Origin: Sphingopyxis sp. LK2115
Lineage (GTDB): Bacteria; Pseudomonadota; Alphaproteobacteria; Sphingomonadales; Sphingomonadaceae
Assembly: GCF_014595975.1 (NCBI RefSeq)
Contig: NZ_JABWGQ010000044.1
Location: forward strand, 1-64,000
Direction: 5' to 3'
DNA: 64,000 bases
This document shows positions 44,510 through 52,750 of this stretch, piece after piece. The notes under the pieces are model-generated. The model saw nothing but the letters and a program-made list of their open reading frames with translations, did not search any database and had not been told where the DNA came from. The translations under genes and the position numbers were made by a program. Position 1 is the first letter of the stretch. Every line of letters starts with the position of its first letter.

Positions 44510-44537
44510 ACTTGCGCATCGCGGCGCAAAAGGCCAC

Positions 44538-45128
44538 ATGGCGGCCATGTTCAACGACACCTCCTCGCTCCTCGCCCATCTCGCGACCCGCCGTTCGGGC
44601 AAGGCCCGCGACATGGTGGCGCCCGGCCCCGACGCGGCGCAGCTTCGCCGCATCATCGCGCTGGCGCTCCGCACGCCCGACCATGGCAAGCTGGCGCCCT
44701 GGCGGATCGTCACCGTCGCAGACGATCAGCGCGCCGCCTTCGCCGCGCTGCTCAAGCAAGCATGGATCAAGGAAAATCCCGGCGCTGCCGGTATGGATCT
44801 CTCGGCGCTCGACCAGTTCGCGCATCAGGCGCCGACCCTGCTCGTCCTCCTCTCCACGCCGGTCAAGGACGCCAAGATTCCGGTGTGGGAACAACAGATG
44901 TCGGCGGGCGCGGTCGGCATGAACCTGCTCCACGCCGCACACGCGTACGGTTTCGTCGGCAGCTGGCTCACCGGCTGGGCCGCCTACAGCCCCGACGTCG
45001 CCGCAGCATTCGGCGCGGGCGAGGGTGACACGATCGTCGGCTATTTTTTCCTCGGCACCCCAAGCGCCGCGCTGTCCGAACGCCCGCGGCCCGAATATGA
45101 CGATGTTGTTCGCAGCTGGGACATTTAA
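44538..45128 (+). CDS. Nitroreductase family protein, YdjA-like
   Basis: A 196-residue FMN enzyme of the minimal nitroreductase type. Near the N-terminus Thr-Arg-Arg-Ser matches the FMN phosphate site, followed by Arg-Thr-Pro-Asp-His-Gly-Lys-Leu-Ala-Pro-Trp-Arg, which is characteristic of YdjA. The C-terminal Val-Gly-Tyr-Phe-Phe-Leu-Gly-Thr-Pro is also conserved. Substrate unknown. A second ATG at 44547 is possible. It is divergent from the peptide transporter and followed 71 bp later by a GntR regulator. Confidence 0.88.
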   Translation: MAAMFNDTSSLLAHLATRRSGKARDMVAPGPDAAQLRRIIALALRTPDHGKLAPWRIVTVADDQRAAFAALLKQAWIKENPGAAGMDLSALDQFAHQAPTLLVLLSTPVKDAKIPVWEQQMSAGAVGMNLLHAAHAYGFVGSWLTGWAAYSPDVAAAFGAGEGDTIVGYFFLGTPSAALSERPRPEYDDVVRSWDI

Positions 45129-45199
45129 TGTCGTCGTCACGGCACAATGCGAAATAAGTGGCATTTGACTGTGCTGCTGTCTTATGGCATTAAGTCGCC

Positions 45200-45547
45200 A
45201 TGCTCGATCAACCGAAACCCGTTTATCAGCGCCTGCGCGACGTGATTGCCAACGCAATCCTCGACGGCACCTATCGCGACGGCGACATGCTGCCATCGGT
45301 GCGCAGCCTCGCCGCTGACGAGGGTGCCAATCCGCTCACGGTCGCCAAGGCGTATCAGACCTTTCAGGACGAAGGGCTGGTTACGGTGAAACGCGGCGTC
45401 GGCATGTTCGTCGCCGACGGAGCGACCGATCGCCTGCGCGATCTGATGCGCGAAGATTTCCTGACAAATGTGTGGCCCCCGGTCGCGCAGCAGATGCGGC
45501 GCATCGGCCTTGATGCGCGAAGCTTGCTGGATTTGACCGAGGCCTGA
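45200..45547 (+). CDS. GntR family regulator, YtrA-like
   Basis: A 115-residue protein made almost only of the GntR winged helix (Pro-Val-Tyr-Gln-Arg-Leu-Arg-Asp-Val-Ile at the start, Leu-Pro-Ser-Val-Arg-Ser-Leu-Ala-Ala-Asp near 30, Val-Lys-Arg-Gly-Val-Gly-Met-Phe-Val near 65) with a short tail. This is the YtrA subtype, which lacks a large effector domain and often controls ABC transporters; none is adjacent. A TTGACT at about 45164 may be its -35. It could act on the neighbouring nitroreductase. Confidence 0.87.
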   Translation: MLDQPKPVYQRLRDVIANAILDGTYRDGDMLPSVRSLAADEGANPLTVAKAYQTFQDEGLVTVKRGVGMFVADGATDRLRDLMREDFLTNVWPPVAQQMRRIGLDARSLLDLTEA

Positions 45548-45550
45548 TCC

Positions 45551-45732
45551 TTTCGACCGTTTTTCCGGGGGGAGCGGCCGTAGCCCTTTCCCCCCAGGGG
45601 AGAGGATAGCGCAGCTTGCTTCGCCAGGAGTTGACCAAGCTTGAAGAGGGGGACCCGCGAGTCCCGACACAACTTCGCTGAAGGGGAGAGGGCCGCCATG
45701 ACCGCTTGCGGTCGACACCGGCCTCACGCCCG
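45551..45732. repeat. Repeat-rich spacer between convergent genes
   Basis: The 182 bp between the GntR gene and the TPR gene hold several CCCTTTCCCC/GGGGAGAGG-type words (near 45585-45605 and 45677-45690) that can pair with each other and resemble the hairpins at 32090-32126 and 63754-63772. There is no coding sequence; it probably ends both convergent transcripts. Confidence 0.5.
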
Positions 45733-47568
45733 CTACTGCCCGATCTGCGCCGCCTTGTCGCGCAAGTCCGCCGCCGCCTGCCGCTTTCCCCGCCGATCCA
45801 GCAGCGCGGCGTAAAATGCCATGATGCCCGCGTTCAGCGGCTGCAGGCGATAGGCGCGGTCGATCAGCGGCAGCGCGCGCGCGTCGTCGCCCTTGGCGGC
45901 CCACGCGCGTGCCAACTCGCGCAGGATCACGACGTCGCGGTCGCCGATCCGGCGGCGCACGCGTTCAAAATGCGTGATCGCTGCGTCCCAATGCCCAAGG
46001 TCCATCGCCAGATGGCCCGCGATCCGGTCGGCGGCGATGCTTGATGGCTGGCGGTCGCGCAGCGCCATGATTGCCGCGCCCGACCCCGCCGCGTCACCGG
46101 CGCGGTAGAGCGCATTCGCGAGGCGCAAGGTGGTCCGCTCGCCCGCGTCCAGGTCGCGCGCGGCGCGATATGCCTCGACCGCCAGCGCATAGCGCCCGCT
46201 AGCCAGCGCGGCATCGCCGAGCAGAATATGCGCGTCGGCGACGCCCGGATTGGCATCGCGCAGCCGGATCGCGCGTTCGATTGCCCGCGCAGCATTGCCT
46301 CGCGCCATGTCCGCCGAGATCGCCGGAATCGCCTTGGCCGGATCGAGCGGAGCGGCGTCGGCGGCCATCGTCAAAAGGGTGTAATCGCCATCGACGGCAA
46401 AGGGCACCGCCTCGCCGCGTGCCAGCGTCGCGGCGCGTGCCTGATAATCGGCCGATTCGATATCACGCCCCTGATCGGCCGCCGCGCGCGCCGCAAGCAG
46501 CAGCGACCAGCTATCGGCATCGGGCCGCGCGACGATCGGACGCAGCGCCGCCAGTGCTGCCTCGGCATCGCCCCCCGCCCATTCGGCTGCTCCCAACAGG
46601 CGCCGCGCGGTGAAATTATGCGGCTGATCGATGAGCAGCCGCTCGGCCCAGCTCGCCGCGATCGCCTCACCGCCCAGTTCGAGTTCAGTTACGGCGCTCA
46701 GCAGCATGAACCCCGGCTCGGCGTCGAGCGCGCCGCGCGTGCGTTGCAGCAGGCTGCGCGCGAGCGGATAATTTCCCGCGCGCGCCGCGAGCACAGCCTG
46801 GAGATAATATATCCGCGGCTCGCGCGGGACGATCTGCGCCGCGCGGCGCAACGCCGTCAACATGTCGCGATAGCGACCGAGGTCGCCAAGCGTCGCCGCC
46901 TGGTCGATCAGCGCAGTCGCATTGTCGGGATCGACGGCGAGCGCCCGGTCGTACCAGCCCAGCGCCGCGCCCAGCCCTTCGGCCCTCCGCACCAGATTGG
47001 CCTTGTAGGCCAGTGCGGCGCTGTTCGCCGCATCGAGTTCGATCGCATAGTCGACGGCATCGCGCGCGCCGCGCGTATCGGCGCTGGCGTCGCGAAAGCG
47101 CGCGACATCGACCCACAGCGCGGAGCTGCGCGGCAACTCATGCACCGCGCGGTCATAGGCGTCGCGCGCCGCCTCAAGATTCCCGTTCGCAAGGTGGACG
47201 TCGCCCGCGACCCACGCGGCCTCGCCCATCATTTCGGGAATGATCGGCCCCGCGTCGAGCGCCGCAAGCGCGCGCCGCCCGTCGCCCTGCAAGGCATAAG
47301 CGCGCGCGAGCAGCGGGCGCAGCGCCGCCGCATTCGCCCCCACCGCGAGCGCGCCCTTCACCGCCGCTTCGGCGCCAATGCCGTCGCCCAGCCGGATCGC
47401 AACCCGCGCGAACGCGACGCGGTGCGCTATGTCATGCGGATCGTCGGCAATCGCCGCTTGCAGCGAGGCGCGGCGCTGTTCATCGGCGTGGCGCGGCGTG
47501 TCGATGCCCGCACCGTCGCACGCGCCCAGAACAGCCGCGAGCAACGCCCCGAACAGCGGGCCTCTCAT
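45733..47568 (-). CDS. TPR lipoprotein of the XrtA/PEP-CTERM regulatory cluster
   Basis: A 611-residue protein with a lipobox (Val-Leu-Gly-Ala-Cys, about residue 17) and tetratricopeptide repeats through most of its length, for example Ala-Leu-Gly-Trp-Tyr-Asp-Arg-Ala-Leu-Ala-Val-Asp-Pro-Asp-Asn near 215. Its place after prsR-prsK suggests the PrsT role, a TPR lipoprotein assumed to act in exopolysaccharide export. PrsT of the TIGR02917 type is usually longer, about 900 residues, so this may be a shorter variant. Its ribosome binding site comes from the end of a repeat at 47573-47649. Confidence 0.82.
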   Translation of the reverse strand: MRGPLFGALLAAVLGACDGAGIDTPRHADEQRRASLQAAIADDPHDIAHRVAFARVAIRLGDGIGAEAAVKGALAVGANAAALRPLLARAYALQGDGRRALAALDAGPIIPEMMGEAAWVAGDVHLANGNLEAARDAYDRAVHELPRSSALWVDVARFRDASADTRGARDAVDYAIELDAANSAALAYKANLVRRAEGLGAALGWYDRALAVDPDNATALIDQAATLGDLGRYRDMLTALRRAAQIVPREPRIYYLQAVLAARAGNYPLARSLLQRTRGALDAEPGFMLLSAVTELELGGEAIAASWAERLLIDQPHNFTARRLLGAAEWAGGDAEAALAALRPIVARPDADSWSLLLAARAAADQGRDIESADYQARAATLARGEAVPFAVDGDYTLLTMAADAAPLDPAKAIPAISADMARGNAARAIERAIRLRDANPGVADAHILLGDAALASGRYALAVEAYRAARDLDAGERTTLRLANALYRAGDAAGSGAAIMALRDRQPSSIAADRIAGHLAMDLGHWDAAITHFERVRRRIGDRDVVILRELARAWAAKGDDARALPLIDRAYRLQPLNAGIMAFYAALLDRRGKRQAAADLRDKAAQIGQ

Positions 47569-47572
47569 CGCT

Positions 47573-47649
47573 CGTCACCCTGAACATGTTTCAACGTCCA
47601 TGGCCCGGCTTTTCCGCTGGCTCGGCGCCACGCAAAAGCCAGGGTGACG
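47573..47649. repeat. Inverted repeat, CGTCACCCTG family
   Basis: The arms CGTCACCCTG (47573-47582) and CAGGGTGACG (47640-47649) are exact complements, 57 bp apart. The left arm ends 5 bp before the TPR gene start, so on the minus strand the arm supplies its AGGGTGA ribosome binding site. Pairing of the arms would hide that site. Confidence 0.65.
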
Positions 47650-47702
47650 GATGCGGAAACAGGTTCAGCACAACGGAGGGAAAGAATAGCTCCGGTCCCC
47701 AT

Positions 47703-49079
47703 TCAGCCCTGCATCCGATATTGCTTGAGCAGGTCGTAAAGCGTCGGGCGGCTGATCCCGAGCAGTTTCGCCGCATGCGAGATATTGCCTTCGCTCTGCG
47801 TCATCGCGCGGCGGATGGCGACGCGATCGGCCGCCTCGCGTGCGCTGCGCAGGTTCAGCCACGCTTCATCGCCTTCCTCCGCGGCGCTGGCCATATCGAG
47901 GTCGTCGCGCGTCACCAGCTTGCCGTCGGCCATAATGACCGCGCGCTTGATCCGATTTTCCAGCTCGCGGACATTGCCCGGCCAGCGGGCCTCGTCGATC
48001 GCCTGCAGCGCGTCGGGCGCAAAGCCGCGCACGCCGGGGTTCATTTCGGGCGCATATTGGTGAAGAAAGTGCCGCGCGAGCAGCACAGCGTCGCCCGGCC
48101 GTTCGGCGAGCGAGGGAATCCTGACCACCATCTCGGCGAGCCGGTAATAAAGATCGTCGCGAAAGCTTTGCTGCGCGATCATCGCGTCAAGGTCGCGGTG
48201 CGTCGCACAGACGATGCGGGTATCGACGGCAATCGGCTTGCGTCCGCCGATCCGCTCGATCGTCCGCTCCTGCAAGAAACGCAACAGCTTGACCTGCAAG
48301 GGCAATGGAATGTCGCCGACTTCGTCGAGGAACAGCGTGCCGCCGTGTGCCAGCTCGATCTTGCCCTCGGTCGTCTTGACCGCGCCGGTGAACGCCCCCT
48401 TTTCGTGCCCGAACAATTCGCTTTCGAGCAGGTTTTCCGGGATCGCGGCGCAGTTGATCGCGACGAATGCGCCATCGCGCCGTCCGCTCGCCTCGTGCAG
48501 CCCGCGCGCCAGCAATTCCTTGCCGGTCCCGCTCGCGCCGAGCAGCATCACGCTGACGTCGAGGTTGGCGACGCGCTCGATCGTGCGCGCGACCTTCCGC
48601 ATTTCGGGTGCCCCCGTAATCATCGCGCCGAGAACGCGATTATCGTTGGCGCCCTGCCCTGCCAGCCGCGCATTCTCCACCTCCAGATCGCGGACATGAA
48701 AGGCGCGCGCGACAATCAACCCCAATGCGTCGATGTCGATCGGCTTTTGATAAAAATCCCAGGCCCCGCTGGCAATCGCGGTCAGCGCGCTCGCGCGCTC
48801 GCCATGTCCCGACACCACGATCACCTTGGTGTCGGGCTTAGCCTCCACGATGGTTTTCAGGGTGCGGAACCCCTCGCGCGTGCCGTCGGGGTCGGGCGGC
48901 AAGCCCAGATCAAGCGTGACGACATCGGGTTCCTCGGCGCGAAGCAGTTCGATCGCCGCGTCATGATCGCCCGCGACGAATACCTCATAATCGTCATAGG
49001 CCCATCTGAGCTGGGTCTGCAGCCCCGGATCGTCCTCGACCACCAGCAATTTGCGCTTGGCCGCCACCGCGTCGTTCAT
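47703..49079 (-). CDS. prsR: PEP-CTERM-box response regulator PrsR, sigma-54 dependent
   Basis: A 458-residue NtrC-type activator. The receiver has Val-Val-Glu-Asp-Asp-Pro, phospho-acceptor Asp in Thr-Leu-Asp-Leu-Gly-Leu-Pro-Pro, and Gln-Lys-Pro. The AAA+ domain keeps all functional motifs: [20 protein letters not shown] and Phe-Arg-Asp-Asp-Leu-Tyr-Tyr-Arg. A Fis-type HTH ends the protein. It matches TIGR02915. With PrsK it should activate exopolysaccharide and PEP-CTERM protein genes from sigma-54 promoters. Its start overlaps the prsK stop by 4 bp. Confidence 0.94.
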   Translation of the reverse strand: MNDAVAAKRKLLVVEDDPGLQTQLRWAYDDYEVFVAGDHDAAIELLRAEEPDVVTLDLGLPPDPDGTREGFRTLKTIVEAKPDTKVIVVSGHGERASALTAIASGAWDFYQKPIDIDALGLIVARAFHVRDLEVENARLAGQGANDNRVLGAMITGAPEMRKVARTIERVANLDVSVMLLGASGTGKELLARGLHEASGRRDGAFVAINCAAIPENLLESELFGHEKGAFTGAVKTTEGKIELAHGGTLFLDEVGDIPLPLQVKLLRFLQERTIERIGGRKPIAVDTRIVCATHRDLDAMIAQQSFRDDLYYRLAEMVVRIPSLAERPGDAVLLARHFLHQYAPEMNPGVRGFAPDALQAIDEARWPGNVRELENRIKRAVIMADGKLVTRDDLDMASAAEEGDEAWLNLRSAREAADRVAIRRAMTQSEGNISHAAKLLGISRPTLYDLLKQYRMQG

Positions 49080-51193
49080 GTGCGTCCCGCTTTCATCATC
49101 TGCGCATCCATCGCCGCGCCGTCATGTGCGTCGGCAAGCGGCAGCCACAGCGTGAAATTGCTGCCCTTGCCGGGTTCGCTCACCACCTCGATGGCGCCGT
49201 TCATCGCCTCGACCAACTGCAACGCTTCGAACGCTCCCAGCCCGAATCCATTGTCCTTTGTCGAAGCAAAGGGCTTGAACAGTTCGTCGCGAATGAACTC
49301 GCGCGTCATGCCGCATCCCTGGTCGATCACGTCGATGCGAACGCGCCCCCGTTCGACGACCGCGACGACCTGCACCGGCAGATCGGCGTTGGAGGCGTCG
49401 ATCGCATTGGCGACGAGGTGCCCGACGATCCGGCGCAGCGAGTCAGGGTCGGCCCACGCGGCAAGGCCAGCCTGGCATCCGACGAACAGTTCGCGGCGCG
49501 GCCGCGCTTCGGCGGCGACCTCCTTCAATATCGGTTCGATCAGCACCCGCCCCGGCTCTGCCGAGGAGCCGCGTCCACGCGGCGCCAGGCGGACGAGCAG
49601 GTCGGACAATCGCCCTGCCGAAATCTTCAGCGTCTGTGTCATGTCGGCGCGAAAGGCCGGATTGTCCGCGTGCCGCTCGGCGTTGCGCGCGAGCAGCCCG
49701 ATCTGGCTCGCGAGATTCTTGATGTCGTGCATGATGAAGGCGAAGCGGCGGTTGAACTCGTCGAAGCGCCGCGCTTCGGACAGCGCCTGCTGGCTCTGCG
49801 ATTCGGCGATATAGCTTGCCGCCTGCTGCCCCGCGATGCGCAGCACGTCGAGGTCTTCCCAGTCGAGCGCGCGCGAAACCGCGGGGCGGTGAAGCACGGC
49901 GATCGCGATCATCCGCTGGAAATGCAGCAGGGGCACGGCCACCCAGGCGCGATTGTCGGCGAGCAGCCAGGCGGGGATCGCGAGATCCTGTCCCTCCGGC
50001 CCGCGCCGTTCGGCGTCGAGTTCAACGATATGTTGCGTTTCCTGGAGCATGAAGGCCGAGCGCAGCGACAGCGTCGCATCCTCGGCGATGTCTCCCGGCC
50101 AGTGCCATTGCTCGGCGATCCGAAACCCGCCCCCGGCGCCAGGCGTCATCAGCAGTGCGCCGGGGCTGCCCGTCAGCTCGGCAAGCGCCCTTGCAACGCG
50201 GCGGTAAAGGTTGCGATCGTCCCCGTCCCCATGTCCTTGGGCGCCCTGCGCCAGCGTCGCGGTAAAGCGCATCCATTCGGCCCGATAATCGTAACGATGT
50301 TCGAAAAAATGCTTCGATATCATTACCGACAGCCACGCGCGCGACCGCGCCGAAGCAATCATCAGCGCTGCTGCGCCAAGCAGCGCGATCAGCGAAATCG
50401 CCTGCGCCAGTTCGGCATAATCGCCCCCGGCGGCGCGCGCGATTGCGACGGTCAGCGCGATCAGGATCAGATAGGCGGCGACGCCAAGCAGAACCAGCGT
50501 GCGCGTCGCCGCGGGCCGCGACAAGCGCATTCGCTCGCGCCCGACGTCCATCGCCGCGACGACATAGGTTGGGATCGTCAGCAGCGCGACCGCCGGAATC
50601 AGCGCGATCAGCGTCGATGCCTTTTTTCCGGTCAGCGCGCCGATCAGCTCGACATTGAGCTGATAGGCCCAGAGCATCGCAAAGCCGCCGGCCACGGCCA
50701 TCACCGGCATCCTCAGCCTCGCTCCGTGACGTGTCCCGGCATCGACGATGACCAACCCGCCGGTCGCCACGACCATCGCGGCGAAGGTCAGCGTCGGCCC
50801 CATCCAGGGTTCGGCCGCGGCGCCGCCGCGCCAAAAGGCGGCCGCACCCAGCAGCAGGGTCAGCACACAGATGGTCCAGAGCATCGTCAGGATCAGTCGC
50901 AGCGGCCGCGACATCGGCGCGTCCGGTGGCCAGAAGGTCGTGCCGAGCCAGGCGAGCATCGCAAGATCGCGCAGCGCCTGCACCAGCACCGCCTGCGGCG
51001 CACCGGGCGTAAAAGCCATCATTGCCGCCGCCCATAGCGCGCTCGATCCAGCGGCCAGCGCGAGCAGGCGCGGCGCGGGGATCAGCGCCGCCATGCGCAC
51101 ACGCGGCCGCAGGAAAAGCCACAGCGCGACGCAGGCGAAGCCCGCGAACGCCAGGCCCGACAGCATCTGGGAAAGTCCGTCCAGCGCCGCCAC
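49076..51193 (-). CDS. prsK: XrtA/PEP-CTERM system histidine kinase PrsK
   Basis: A kinase of about 705 residues. The first 290 residues form about eight membrane helices, followed by a GAF-like sensory domain and a kinase core: H-box His-Asp-Ile-Lys-Asn-Leu near residue 490, N-box Val-Ala-Asn-Ala-Ile-Asp-Ala-Ser, then Asp-Gln-Gly-Cys-Gly-Met and Gly-Phe-Gly-Leu-Gly-Ala-Phe. It matches TIGR02916 and should phosphorylate PrsR. Two GTG starts are possible, 51193 (after the sugar transferase stop) and 51217 (overlapping it by 22 bp); I prefer 51193. The signal sensed is unknown. Confidence 0.92.
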   Translation of the reverse strand: MAALDGLSQMLSGLAFAGFACVALWLFLRPRVRMAALIPAPRLLALAAGSSALWAAAMMAFTPGAPQAVLVQALRDLAMLAWLGTTFWPPDAPMSRPLRLILTMLWTICVLTLLLGAAAFWRGGAAAEPWMGPTLTFAAMVVATGGLVIVDAGTRHGARLRMPVMAVAGGFAMLWAYQLNVELIGALTGKKASTLIALIPAVALLTIPTYVVAAMDVGRERMRLSRPAATRTLVLLGVAAYLILIALTVAIARAAGGDYAELAQAISLIALLGAAALMIASARSRAWLSVMISKHFFEHRYDYRAEWMRFTATLAQGAQGHGDGDDRNLYRRVARALAELTGSPGALLMTPGAGGGFRIAEQWHWPGDIAEDATLSLRSAFMLQETQHIVELDAERRGPEGQDLAIPAWLLADNRAWVAVPLLHFQRMIAIAVLHRPAVSRALDWEDLDVLRIAGQQAASYIAESQSQQALSEARRFDEFNRRFAFIMHDIKNLASQIGLLARNAERHADNPAFRADMTQTLKISAGRLSDLLVRLAPRGRGSSAEPGRVLIEPILKEVAAEARPRRELFVGCQAGLAAWADPDSLRRIVGHLVANAIDASNADLPVQVVAVVERGRVRIDVIDQGCGMTREFIRDELFKPFASTKDNGFGLGAFEALQLVEAMNGAIEVVSEPGKGSNFTLWLPLADAHDGAAMDAQMMKAGRT

Positions 51194-51195
51194 GG

Positions 51196-52584
51196 TTATC
51201 GCGCACCCTCGGGCCACAGCACGACGCGCACCGTCTGGAGCAGGATCAACAGGTCCAGGAAGGGCGAATAGTTTTTGGCGTAATACAGGTCATATTCCAG
51301 CTTCACGCGCGCATCGTCGACCGACGCGCCATAGGGGTAGTTGATCTGCGCCCAGCCGGTCAGCCCCGGCTTTACCATGTGCCGTTCGGCATAATAGGGC
51401 AGCGCCTGTTCAAGCTCGGCGACGAAGCTCGGCCGTTCAGGGCGCGGCCCGACAAAGCTCATGTCGCCCTTCAGCACGCACCACAGCTGCGGCAGTTCGT
51501 CGATGCGCAGCGTGCGGATGACCCGCCCGACGCGCGTGATCCGGGGATCGTTCGCGCTCGCCCAGACCGCCTTGCCCTCGGCTTCGGCGTCGGTTCGCAT
51601 CGACCGGATCTTCAGAATGTCATAAGGCTGGCCGAACAGCCCGACACGCGGCTGGCGGTAAAGAACCGGCCCGCGGCTGTCGAGCTTTACCGCGATCGCC
51701 GCGACGATCATCAACGGCAGGCCGATCACCAGCACGATCAGGCTGGCGGCAATGTCGAACAATCGCTTGCCGACCCTGGAAATCCGCTGTCCCGCCGAAA
51801 AACCGTCGGAAAAGATCAGCCCGCTGGGGTTGGTAGTGGCCAGGTCGACGCGCCCCGTCTCGCGTTCGATGAAACTGGCAATGTCGTTGACATGCACCCC
51901 CGTCGTCTTGACGCGCAGCAGGTCGGCGAGCGGCAGCGCCTTGCGCCGTTCCTCCAGCGCCAGGACGACTTCGCCGGCGCCGAGTGCGACGACATGATCG
52001 GCAAGGCTCGCAATCTGTTGCCGCGGTATCGCGTGCGGCACCGCCGTCTCGGTCGCACTCATCGCGACGAAACCGACAATGTCGAGGCCGCTTCCCGGCG
52101 CGTTGGCGAGCGCGGCAAGCCGCGCCGCGCGCGGCCCGGCGCCCAGCACCAGGATGCGGCGGCGAAAGGCGTCGGCGCCCGCCGACTGGGTGAGCGCAAG
52201 CCGGATCAGGAACAGCGCGCCGATGGCGATTCCCATCGCATAAAGGCTGTTCGCGCGCCAAAGCGTCGCGGTCGGCAACAGGAAGCCCAGCACCGCCAGA
52301 AAAATCACGCCGAGCGAGATGGCGGCCAGCAGGCGCGCGGTCGCAAAACGCATCGAGCGCAGCCCCTCGTTGCCGTACATCCCCGTCGCCATCATCGCCA
52401 GCGAGTTGGCGACGGCAAAGGTCGCAACCGGCAACGCGCGCTCGCCCAACGGCCCGGCGTCGAACCCGGATTGCCAGGCGTAAAGATGCCACGCCCCCTC
52501 GGCCGCCCCCAGCAGCGCGCAAAACTCGATCAGCGCAAGCCAGACGACCGCATAGGGGACATAATGTTTGAACAGCCGGACCAT
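51196..52584 (-). CDS. TIGR03013-type undecaprenyl-phosphate sugar transferase (XrtA-associated)
   Basis: A 462-residue initiating glycosyltransferase. It has four to five N-terminal membrane helices, a central nucleotide-binding-like part (Val-Leu-Gly-Ala-Gly-Pro-Arg-Ala near residue 147), another helix near 280, and the C-terminal bacterial sugar transferase domain with [18 protein letters not shown] and Lys-Pro-Gly-Leu-Thr-Gly-Trp-Ala-Gln. It loads the first sugar of an exopolysaccharide onto the lipid carrier. It heads the run into prsK, prsR and the TPR gene. No exosortase is in the window. Confidence 0.93.
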   Translation of the reverse strand: MVRLFKHYVPYAVVWLALIEFCALLGAAEGAWHLYAWQSGFDAGPLGERALPVATFAVANSLAMMATGMYGNEGLRSMRFATARLLAAISLGVIFLAVLGFLLPTATLWRANSLYAMGIAIGALFLIRLALTQSAGADAFRRRILVLGAGPRAARLAALANAPGSGLDIVGFVAMSATETAVPHAIPRQQIASLADHVVALGAGEVVLALEERRKALPLADLLRVKTTGVHVNDIASFIERETGRVDLATTNPSGLIFSDGFSAGQRISRVGKRLFDIAASLIVLVIGLPLMIVAAIAVKLDSRGPVLYRQPRVGLFGQPYDILKIRSMRTDAEAEGKAVWASANDPRITRVGRVIRTLRIDELPQLWCVLKGDMSFVGPRPERPSFVAELEQALPYYAERHMVKPGLTGWAQINYPYGASVDDARVKLEYDLYYAKNYSPFLDLLILLQTVRVVLWPEGAR

Positions 52585-52687
52585 TTCCGCACAATACTAA
52601 AAGCGAGGCGTCAACTGTCGGTTAATTTTACACCTGCCACGCCGGATAATGCGGCAAGTCGGCTCGATTGCTCGCATCTCCTATTGT

Positions 52688-52708
52688 TAATGCGACTGAC
52701 TCGCATTA
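52688..52708 (+). promoter_or_regulatory. Fur-like operator of the siderophore receptor operon
   Basis: TAATGCGA-CTGAC-TCGCATTA is an exact dyad with 8-bp arms, 42 bp before the receptor start. It resembles the alphaproteobacterial Fur/iron box built on TGCGA half-sites, and the genes behind it are iron-uptake genes. This supports iron repression of the operon. Confidence 0.72.
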
Positions 52709-52750
52709 GAGGCCGACGCGACTCGTCGGAACAATCAGGGGAAAATCAAA

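Noticed and set aside
47569..47702. Possible sigma-54 (-24/-12) promoter ahead of the TPR gene, to be driven by PrsR
   Set aside because: TGGC and TTGC-like words exist but not with the required GG-N10-GC spacing.
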